Assembly (NCBI GenBank): GCA_958299035.1
Contig: CATQJL010000001.1
Coordinates: 54,176,333 to 54,240,332, forward strand
Reading direction: 5' to 3'
Origin: Cylicocyclus nassatus
Lineage: Eukaryota; Nematoda; Chromadorea; Rhabditida; Strongylidae
DNA length: 64,000 nucleotides
This document shows positions 36,301 through 43,810 of this stretch, in pieces; positions within the stretch are counted from its first letter, which is position 1; each line of letters opens with the position of its first letter. The notes below the pieces were generated by a model. It saw only the letters and a program-made list of their open reading frames with translations, was not told the DNA's origin and did no database searches. The translations under genes were made by a program, and so were the position numbers.

Positions 36301-39300
36301 TCAAAAACAGCTGGCCATTGCTGGGCAGAACCAACGAATTCAGCAATTGTGAGAACGTTTTTCCTATCTAGTTCTACGTGATTAGGGTTGGAGTTGAAAA
36401 TGCGTAGCGTAATTATGCCATTTGAACCAGGACATGATAGTGTTTTGCCTATAACGACACCTGATGGTAAAGTGACTGTAGGGTCGTCACATGTCATAAA
36501 TTCCCAGTCGGGAGGATAAGAAGATCTTATAGTGCCTTGTACAACAGTATCAGAAAGCGGTTTGAGAATTGTTTTACAAGATAAGTAAACAGGTTCGGTG
36601 AGCACGAGATCACTGCTAGGATCTATCATTGGTACTGCACATTTTTCAAAAACAACCTGTTTTTCTTTATAGTTTATTGTTACGCTTGTAGATAACTTTG
36701 TTATCGAGTCATTACCCAAAAGTAAATCAGTTGAGCAATGTGCATTACTGACTACAAATGGTGTGACTGTAATGACAATGTTATCTACAGAAAGAGTGGC
36801 TGTGATTTGGCCTAGTAGCTGAATAGGAGTACCATTTGCTGCTACAGCTTCTTTTAAGGAAGACTTATTGAAAGGAATGTTGAGTTTTTGAACAAACCTA
36901 TCTGAGATTAAGCTAATAGCTGAACCAGTGTCAAAAAGGGCAGTTGTACTGAAGTTATTGATTTTTAGCGGAATGAATATGGTGTTGCTTTGACCGAGTT
37001 GCTGGACAGACATTACGATAGGATTGAAATCGTGGAAATTGGTAACAGGCTTGTTGAGATCGGCTTTTGTGCTAAACGATGTCTCAACTTGCTTTTCGTC
37101 CTGTAAATTTGGATAAATTGGCTCGCGCGTTTGAGACTGATTGTCTTGAAATGTAACAAAGCTATGACTTTCTTGAAAATGCGGAGCAGATGCCTCAACA
37201 TTATGCTCTATTTTCGCAGTTTTCTTGTGAAACGACGGAAATAGAATTTGAAACATTTTGAAGAGAACTTTCAAGAAAGTACGCGCTAATTTGACGTGAT
37301 AAAAGATAAGAGCTATCAGAAATAGAACTAATGCAATGATAATTGCTCTAACAGCATAAATTACCAGAGTATGTTTTTCTATAGACCTCAAAATTATTGA
37401 TTTTTGCGATTGTAGAATTTGTAAAGCATTGGTTTCAAGAAAATCAGCAGTTTCCATAACTTCATTCTGTAGTTGCTCAGGAAATGTGTTCAGATTAGGA
37501 TCGTGAACTTGCGAAGCATCTAAGTTTGACTTTATGGTTGCTGTATTGATGCGATTTTTAATGTACTTTATCTCCGTGTTTATTTTGGCTAGGTCCGAAT
37601 GGAAAATAGGCGGAGAATTGAAAACTATGCTTTGATTTGCCAAGTTTTGTGGTAAATTTAAATTTACGTGAGAAACGTGGACATAACCATTAGATGACTT
37701 AAAATGATTTGTGCCATCATTGTAAACCCCTAATGGTAAATGACCACAGTCAGCAAAAGAAGATGTGGTTTTGAGATCACGTGTGCCAGGCTGGACGAAA
37801 AATAAAGTTTTCCCGACACGTACCGGAGTATCTACATAGCAGTTGCTATCCACTTTATGGTCCGGATAGATCTCATCAATTTGGATAGTTTTACACTTAG
37901 AAATCATCAAAATATCCCCAGCAGAAATAGCGAAAATATTGTCTCTGCTGAGTAATATCCTAGCAGCACTTGTAGGATCGCTTTTAGCAATACTTTTGAT
38001 AGTCAAAATCTTGAAATTGTTCAAGACGCAAATTCGCTCAAACATGATAGAAAAATCGCGCTGAAGTACCTCGTCAAGCTTGAATTTAAGATACTGCAAC
38101 TTGGTATTTAATTCAGACGGCTGCGCTGAGAATACTGGAGGTGAATTCAATGCAATATGCTCTGCGACTATAGCAGAAATGTTAATTGTGCTGTGCGCGG
38201 GTTTTGAGTTATCGCTAGATCGTTTCCCTCTGATCAGCGGTTTCACTTGGTTGATTTGAAGTGGTTTTGATTTCAAAAGTATTGATGAAAGAATAGTGGC
38301 ATTGCTAGAAGTCGAAAAAGTATTGCCATGTGATGCATAAGGACTGCGAATTTTATGAGTGTAGGTAGTGTCTACATCGTAAATTGGAAAGCTTTTGGAG
38401 AAGTTGAAGTGTTTTTCATTGATTTCTCGCACTAGAGTTATGTTACTATCAAAAATTGTGCGAGAATCTTCTCCCAAAAGTTCTGGAAGCAAAATGAATA
38501 CGCCATTGTCCATTGGAATAGCGTTTTCAGACAAGCACCACTTTGTAAGTTGTGATTTTTGAATGAAAACGCTCTTGTATGTGAATGCGGATTGTATTGC
38601 TTCAAGAAGAATGTGATTTGGTGTGACATAGGCAATACTGTCAATAGCTTTTACAAATTTACAAGCAATTTGAGCATCTTTTGACTTCCAAACTACGGTA
38701 CCATGCGACATTTGACAGTAGTCATGGCTAAGAGTGCAATTTGCCATGTCGCCAAACTGTCCTAGCAATCGGTCACCATCAAAAGTGGCAATTTCGCCTT
38801 CTTCTACATAAATATTTGTGGTGATTGTGCACTTTTGACCAAAAAACCAGGGATAAGAATAATGAATAGGACGCTGCGAACCGAATACTTTGGGCGAAAA
38901 TATGTGTAACGGTTCACCAAGGTACTTTTTAGACTTTGCAATATTATGGCAGAGAATTGGGTCGATGGGAGACATAAACTCCTCATCGCTATTTAGCGAG
39001 AAAGAAATGTGTAGATAAGATGATGCGCAAACTTTCCTAGTCTTATTGAAACAATGAAATGCACTTAGCGTAGTTGGTTCTGTTTTTTCTACAAAAACAG
39101 AAGCCATTGTTAACAATACGTTAGTTAAATTAGTTGGTTGCGCGCAAGAAATAGTTTCAGGAAAGGCTACAGGCCAGCCTGATTTACCAGATGAACATAA
39201 TTGATAGTCCATTGAGAATGCGGAGGAAGTAGGCATAATTAGCGCAGTTATCGCGATAAGAAACAGAAAATTTACCGAATGCATTTTTTTGTTTGGTTTT

Positions 39301-39344
39301 TTTTTAAGAAATGAGGATGAGATACAAGAGTATGAGAAATACAA
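33345..39344 (-). CDS. Retroelement polyprotein: membrane glycoprotein-like N-terminus fused to PR-RT-RH-IN
   Basis: 1999 codons without a break. The likely start is Met21 rather than Met1, because residues 21-42 form a signal peptide. Residues 43-660: Cys-rich ectodomain with N-glycosylation sites and a furin-like R-G-K-R at 372-375. About 661-682: transmembrane segment followed by a basic stretch. About 780-900: aspartic protease with DTGSA at 805. About 1118-1300: reverse transcriptase with FTVDYRQ and YLDD at 1264-1267. About 1400-1530: RNase H (D1413, E1454, D1481, D1524). About 1610-1660: integrase zinc finger (HHCC, final pair C1653/C1656). D1687, D1747 and E1783 form the DD35E core. 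1900-1999: a C-terminal SH3-like/GPY-type region. All catalytic residues are present. No capsid, nucleocapsid or CCHC knuckle is visible; the glycoprotein-like part occupies the gag position. Family names are inferred from motifs; the glycoprotein identity is an inference. Confidence 0.93.
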   Translation of the reverse strand: MYFSYSCISSSFLKKKPNKKMHSVNFLFLIAITALIMPTSSAFSMDYQLCSSGKSGWPVAFPETISCAQPTNLTNVLLTMASVFVEKTEPTTLSAFHCFNKTRKVCASSYLHISFSLNSDEEFMSPIDPILCHNIAKSKKYLGEPLHIFSPKVFGSQRPIHYSYPWFFGQKCTITTNIYVEEGEIATFDGDRLLGQFGDMANCTLSHDYCQMSHGTVVWKSKDAQIACKFVKAIDSIAYVTPNHILLEAIQSAFTYKSVFIQKSQLTKWCLSENAIPMDNGVFILLPELLGEDSRTIFDSNITLVREINEKHFNFSKSFPIYDVDTTYTHKIRSPYASHGNTFSTSSNATILSSILLKSKPLQINQVKPLIRGKRSSDNSKPAHSTINISAIVAEHIALNSPPVFSAQPSELNTKLQYLKFKLDEVLQRDFSIMFERICVLNNFKILTIKSIAKSDPTSAARILLSRDNIFAISAGDILMISKCKTIQIDEIYPDHKVDSNCYVDTPVRVGKTLFFVQPGTRDLKTTSSFADCGHLPLGVYNDGTNHFKSSNGYVHVSHVNLNLPQNLANQSIVFNSPPIFHSDLAKINTEIKYIKNRINTATIKSNLDASQVHDPNLNTFPEQLQNEVMETADFLETNALQILQSQKSIILRSIEKHTLVIYAVRAIIIALVLFLIALIFYHVKLARTFLKVLFKMFQILFPSFHKKTAKIEHNVEASAPHFQESHSFVTFQDNQSQTREPIYPNLQDEKQVETSFSTKADLNKPVTNFHDFNPIVMSVQQLGQSNTIFIPLKINNFSTTALFDTGSAISLISDRFVQKLNIPFNKSSLKEAVAANGTPIQLLGQITATLSVDNIVITVTPFVVSNAHCSTDLLLGNDSITKLSTSVTINYKEKQVVFEKCAVPMIDPSSDLVLTEPVYLSCKTILKPLSDTVVQGTIRSSYPPDWEFMTCDDPTVTLPSGVVIGKTLSCPGSNGIITLRIFNSNPNHVELDRKNVLTIAEFVGSAQQWPAVFENHPSNSTNSNTYQNPVHYTSPEADIAANLPTFPHQADNTPLWERVKVNRNLLNKQQSLQFNNLLRKYQKRFVGSDGNLGRYTGPISHKIKFVPHATAPKQRPYRVPLEKRQEIKRQIEEMLRTRIIEPSTSKFASPIVLVKKPSTNQWRFTVDYRQINAITENETYCIPHIQDIIDLASGKEVYSILDFKSGFFQIPLEEKHKERTAFSSFLGLFHFTVMAQGLKGAPGTFQRVANSLTRELKACCFAYLDDIIIASHSIGDHFRDLEEVLQRIANFGMKLTAKKCSFMQEEVPYLGVLISKSGTRLNPEKIASITKISRPHNAKAVKSFLGAASYFRRFIPRFSYVAAPLNALLIKNAPFQWTDLHENAFVSLKSALTTAPTLASPIIGKPYIIHTDASTTGLGACLLQQNPQTLNEHPIAYCSRPLNKHEQNYSVIELEALAIVFALKHFYPYVANASITLITDHAPLKSLLYRSDLVGRLAKYQIMIQAYDLKIEYRPGKHNTFCDFLSRYPVVMNISTAPDSIPSLETIRESQQNSYFGSLITFLTGNAENPPQQFLSSLDKYSIFNGALYYKANERPKLVIPDSELQKQIVKLLHDNPLLGSHLGIRKTYIKVSDKYYWPNMHQDIANYVRSCAACQKVKTPAGNIIREELGTFPIPQRPFERIHIDVIGPLPQCVDGSRFIAITVCAFSKYIICTPLINQTADLVVKALINDVVSKHGIPNEIVSDRGSNYVSEIFTQVNKTLGIENNFTTSYNHKANGQVERMVKVVTDSLTVYCSEARDLWTEFLQPIVFAYNCSKNDTTGYSPFFVIHGRHPVTWMDVVHKLPSTLTFATDNFAGEFTTALQTTIVEVGTSIAAKTADYKAGYDYQKKVYSKDLSIGDLVLLHDDTVRPKFTLQWKGPFVIVSMCRPNVTIKSLFNNKSQTVHVNRLKLYYSRPQEREVSVQPQSSHTEAETPRSSEPNLRRSERLRQATDWIPS

Positions 39345-40628
39345 AGGAAAATACTAGGAAAAGTGACTAAATGAAACAAGAAAAAGAAAATCAAGCTAAG
39401 AGAGTACCTCTAACTTGAAGTTGATAGTCCTCAGGTCAGCAAAATACTTTCTTTCTTCTTTCTAGCTTGTAGTGGTCGATGGTAGTGGTTGATAGTTGGC
39501 TCCGTGTCCTTGGTTGCTCGTTGGCAAATCCTCAGGTCAGCAGAATACCTTCTCCACTCCTCGTTTCGACGAATGGATGTCGTCCGCGGCCCGTGATGTG
39601 CTTATATATGCACAATCACGCGAAGTTGACCTGTAGCCCAGACGTTCGTCGATGGACTACAAGGCTCAAAGGCATTGCCGCAGCATGTGTCTACTCCTGG
39701 CGGCTAAATGTCACTCTTAGTTGAGTGATTAGCCATTAAGAAAATAAGCGCTGGGAGAGTAGCCTTTAGAGTGACCGCGGGCGATTAGATAGCCGTTGGG
39801 TATTCCACAGGCAATCATAAACATGGCCAGTGGAAATCCTTTTAGGCAAAAGTTATTCACAGTACATTTTCTACATGTGAAAACTTGATTTGGTGGGGCT
39901 CACAGTGCGTTTTCCACTTGCGAGAGTCAAAAAAAATGCTATCACAGTGGTCTTTCCACTAGTGACAGTTGAAAAGGAAAAAAAAATTTGGTTCACAGTG
40001 CATTTTCCACTTGCAAGACCTTATTAAAAAAAATTTTGGTTCACAGTGCATTTTCCACTTGCGAGACCTTATTTACATATTTACAATGCCGGCTGTGGCG
40101 ATAGAGTCGTTGAGTTATGTATGTGCGCGTTAAAAAAAAATCTGGTGAGGAAATTCCCAGTAGAAAAGAAAGGAAAATAATAAAAAGAAATATCAATGAT
40201 TCACGGCTCCGGGATATCACGGCTCTAGGAAATCACGGCTCGCGGAATTCACGGCTCGCGGATTCTCAATCTAGAGAGTTGAACTCGTCTAGAAAGATCG
40301 CGTCGGAAAAATCACGGTTCGCTTTTTTCACGGCTCGGGGGATCACGGCTCGCGGAAATAGGAAGAAAGAAAATGATAAATATCAGTAGATGGATTATTG
40401 TATGTATACAAAACTCAGACTCATCGCCTGACTCAAAAAAAACGAGGGATAAATAAGAAAATGAGATAAGAGAAAAAAAATAGGAGAAAAATAGCTACGT
40501 AGAGACGTAGGAGATGAGGGCTGGTGCCGGCGGTGGATTCAAGCTAAGATCTGCATAATCTACGCTTTAAGTTTTTTTCCCATCAAGAAAAATTGTGTTA
40601 GAATGAGTTCAAACAACCGGGACCTCCA
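39345..40628 (-). other. Leader of the LTR element with primer-binding site and tandem repeats
   Basis: About 1.28 kb between the 5' LTR and the ORF. Next to the LTR the minus strand reads TGGAGGTCCCGGTTGTTTGA, a TGG-starting candidate primer-binding site at 40628-40607; the matching tRNA was not identified. Two repeat clusters follow: TCACGGCTCGCGGA-like 14-mers (40199-40363) and TCACAGTGCATTTTCCACTT units (39862-40075). No gag-sized frame exists on the minus strand here. Confidence 0.75.
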
Positions 40629-40870
40629 TGTCAAGTCTAACGAGTTAATTACTCTCGGGACTTGATCCCTCTACCCTGTTGTATTGCATCTTAACAGAAG
40701 AATTCTTGACTAGATGATTTTATCATTTATAACATGTATATAAAAATGGGGGACATAATTGGGGAGGGGACCACCGAGCACCCGGGGAGTGCCAGCTCAT
40801 CTGGAGATTCTGGGCACCGCCCAGTTGGCGTGGAGACTGTCGGACCATCTAATTACTCTGCGTCTCGACA
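40629..40870 (-). repeat. 5' LTR with candidate promoter
   Basis: Identical to the other LTR by eye. In the element's direction it contains a TATAAAT box (about 40731-40725) preceded by TTTTTATATACATG, a plausible core promoter. Confidence 0.93.
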
Positions 40871-41496
40871 AGCTGACGAAATGCTTCCACGTGAATATCT
40901 GTGAATATGCGATGATAGAGCTTCTCAGAAAACAGAAACTACTCTTTAACTTACCCTTTTTCTCTTTATCAGCAACGAATCAACTAAAAAAGCATGAAAT
41001 AAGCAAAGAAAACAATGGAAAACACTAGTTCGGGGACTCGCAAGGCATTTATTGACGCCCCAGCGTTGTCGCGTCTGCAGGGACACTATATTAAGTAGGA
41101 AATCTACTCGACTGTAGAAAGTTTTGGATTCGAAGATTTATGGTAAAGACATAGTTGCAATGCGACGTTCGCTCTATGCAGTAATGCCAAGCTTAGGACA
41201 TTTGATATCCCAAAAAATTTAAAAATGTCTCTAATGCTACTCAGAAAGAGCAAAATCGAATTTTTAAAAAGTGAGGACTCTTGAAACAACCCAATAATTT
41301 GTGCATAAATCTCTTGATATTTAGATATGAAGGAGTGAGCTGGAAATCCACGTTGCAAGTCTTATCGCTGCAGAGAAACCTTCACTTCAAGTAGAACCAT
41401 CTTATTCGTTCTAGCTGCTAATTCGACGAGTTAACGCTCAAAGTCAGTTTCTTCGACTGATGTCCAGAACCACCCTCATTTTATTTTTCATAGAAA

Positions 41497-43635
41497 ATGC
41501 CATTGCAAATACCTGGAGAGGATATAGCGGCTGGATTAGAAGAAAGCTTTGACAAGGAAGCACAGAAAAAGTCGCAGAAAGAATGGTAAGTGTGGAGATG
41601 TGGCGTAACTTCTAACTTTTCACGCAGTGTTGGATGATTATAGCGGATTCACACTGACTTACTTTTGTGAGCTCAATCTTACGAAAGTTATTGCAGCAGA
41701 AGGTTGGATCATGAGTTTTTTATTAGCAAACTAGCTGGCGTACCCGGCTCCGCCGTATGTTCCGAATAGAAAATTCCATTTCTCAACCGATCCGGACCAA
41801 ACTTGGCACACATACACTTCGGGCCCCGGCGGGTGTCACAGTCCACTTTTCGTATCGATCGATATCGACTTTATCGATTTTTTGCAAAATTTGAGCTAGG
41901 GGGTTGGAATTTGGCAGAGGGGTGTAATCGAGCATGCTGATCACCCCCACGGGGGTGCTCAGCATGCTCACTTACCCCCCTGTGCCAACTCCCATCCCCG
42001 TAGCTCAAATTTTGCAAAAAATCGATAAAATCGATATCGATCGATACGAAAAGTAGCCTATGACACCCGCCGGGGCCCGAAGTGTATGTGTGCCAAGTTT
42101 GGTCCGGATCGGTTCAGAAATGGAATTTTCTATTCGGAACATACGTACAGACAGACAAACATACATACAGACATACAGACATACAAACAGACATTCAGCT
42201 TTATATATGAGATACGTGAAGCTCATAGCATCTGGCTTGACTTTTGAGATTCTGATCAAAATAAAAAAGAATTGTTGTGTGTTTCGTACACCAATCTGCA
42301 TAAATTCCTCATACTCGCAAAGAAGAGGAGGTAGATCATAATCAAGACAGAAATTAGACTTTTGAGAACCTTTTAGCATTTCAAAAACATTTAGAAAATT
42401 ACATTTTGGATGTTTCTATAGCGTGATATGGCATCATTTACCTTTGATACAACGGGGTTGGCGGGAAGGTGGGACCTCGAGGCCTAATCAAGGATGGGGA
42501 ATGATTAGAGAGCAGCTTGCGAGGGATACGCATACTGCTTCGCGGGTCCGAGCGGCCTTGCTTTCCAGCCGCCATTACTTCTGAAAATAGGGTGTGTCTG
42601 GTTCAAGCATCAGTAGAGAGCGCATAATTTTTTCTATGCTATATTCAAATAACCAACGTCACGACTGCAGGAAAATGCGAAACTTTAGAAATTGAGATCT
42701 GGACCATGGATGCAGTAAAACAGTACTACTGCAGTAAAAATAACATCGCAAGTATAGAACGAGCGGCCAAAATCAATTTCAGGTTATCTGGCATGCAAAC
42801 TTTCACAAAATCAAGTACGAAAGCGACGGTCACATGGAAAAAACCGGGATTTCCCGAAAGCCTTCTTGAACCACGGAAATGGTCATTCTAGCTTAGGAAG
42901 ATAGACTGAAAGTTGTGAACGTAATTTTGCCCTCATGATCTCGTCAAACGATCAAAATTGACCATCTTTTGTTATCAAAAATCAAAAAAATAACAGGATG
43001 ATGAGAAGTGAGAATGACTGTTGAGACTGCGCTAAAAGAAGTGAGTACACTGAAAGGATTCAAAACTTATTCGCGGCTTTCAAAAAAGTTAGCAAACGTT
43101 AAAGATACGTTGCTCTCAACATACATTACTCCACTGATTATCTGAACTAATTCTATATTGTTTTTTTTTTTCAATGCGCTTAAAATACCATCTCGCAATT
43201 GCATTCCACATAAGAATGAATTTCAATGAATAGCCTGTTTTTTCTTCCATTCTGCTAGTTTGTATTGAAAGCGTCAAAGATGATCACTATGATAACGGAG
43301 AAAGAATTTGCAAAGCAAAGAGGTAGAATCGATCAGCAAGTTTGTCCTATCAGCAAAATTTTCAGTCATCAGCGCCTATGAAATGACAAGTCCTACATTT
43401 CAGGAGCGACATGCTGTACTTTTTCATACCTATGGGAGTGGTCCTGCTCACTTCGCTGCTTTTGGAAGCGGTAGCAATCTACTGGTCAAGGGCATTAGCC
43501 AGAAACGAAAGAGAAGCAGAGGAAGCTGCAAATAGAAGGAAGGCGGCAGCTGCAGCCAAGAAAGAGGGCAGTCTGTCAGACCTATCAGAGAAAAGCGCAA
43601 GAGATGTGAATCCATCTGATGCATTTTTCAATTAA
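41497..43635 (+). CDS. Small single-pass membrane protein with Ala-rich charged tail
   Basis: Exons 41497-41585, 42783-42881 and 43404-43635 (TAA) join in phase to 139 residues. The start ATG lies four bases after a TTTTTCATAG acceptor, suggesting trans-splicing. Residues 1-60 are hydrophilic (MPLQIPGEDIAAGLEESFDK...). About residues 64-88 form a membrane segment (MLYFFIPMGVVLLTSLLLEA). The tail is a likely coiled coil (ARNEREAEEAANRRKAAAAA) ending DVNPSDAFFN. I do not recognise the family. Intron 1 contains palindromic element copy C and a possible antisense gene. Confidence 0.68.
41731..42210. repeat. Palindromic element, copy C
   Basis: Same family as the copies at 6793 and 7378: CTAGCTGGCGTACCCGGCTC on the left, an axis near 41948 (GCATGCTGATCACCCC / mirrored), and the CAGACATACAGACATAC microsatellite and AGCTTTATATATGAG on the right. 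Confidence 0.85.
42201..42575 (-). CDS. Candidate antisense small membrane protein in an intron
   Basis: Minus-strand exons 42575-42442, 42358-42292 and 42251-42201 join in phase to about 83 residues. They have a basic N-terminus (MAAGKQGRSDPRSSMRIPRK), a Pro-rich stretch (RPRGPTFPPTPLYQ) and one membrane segment (SLISVLIMIYLLFFASM). The stop (TAA at 42203-42201) lies at the border of palindromic element copy C, so the last exon may originally have been spliced onward. The whole unit sits inside intron 1 of the plus-strand gene 41497-43635. Unrecognised family. Confidence 0.42.
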
Positions 43636-43810
43636 GAACATGTTGGTTCATTTGTGCTTGAAAACAAGAAGACAATTGTTCGCAGAATAATTTATTTTTT
43701 ATCTGGTCAGTTTTCACTTCTTTGGAGACATGAAACATAAGCGTTCGATAACTGATTCCTACCGTAGCTTTTATCACACCTAATAACTAATTACTTCAAT
43801 TGAAAAGTCA

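Larger units (their letters stand above)
32139..40870 (-). mobile_element. Complete LTR retrotransposon (Ty3/gypsy-type), recently inserted
   Basis: The 8.7-kb element is bounded by two 242-bp LTRs that look identical, each starting TG and ending CA (TGTC...GACA). A 4-bp target duplication AGCT lies at 32135-32138 and 40871-40874. Transcription runs on the minus strand: the 5' LTR is 40629-40870 and the 3' LTR 32139-32380. Protease, RT, RNase H, integrase is the Ty3/gypsy order. The single large ORF is uninterrupted, so the copy may be functional. It sits inside the right arm of a palindromic MITE. Confidence 0.95.
31636..41114. mobile_element. Tc1/mariner-type fold-back MITE split by the LTR element
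   Basis: The left part (31636-32138) begins CAGTCGAGTAGATTTCCTGC after TA (31634-31635). The right part (40875-41114) ends with its complement before TA (41115-41116). Removing the LTR element and one AGCT restores an element of about 743 bp whose two arms (about 370 bp each) mirror each other: GCATTTCGCGTCAGCTTCTT at 31866 pairs with the sequence spanning the insertion site. No transposase frame is left. Confidence 0.88.

Noticed and set aside
32139..40870. BEL/Pao assignment of the LTR element
   Set aside because: The order PR-RT-RH-IN with YLDD and a GPY-like C-terminal region, and the 4-bp target duplication, fit Ty3/gypsy better.
41104..41358. 84-codon minus-strand frame next to the MITE right end
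   Set aside because: It crosses the transposon terminal repeat and is AT-biased, with no motif and no supporting splice context.
43271..43321. Possible exon FVLKASKMITMITEKEFAKQ upstream of the membrane-protein exon
   Set aside because: Its donor phase does not fit the next exon at 43404, whereas 42783-42881 does.
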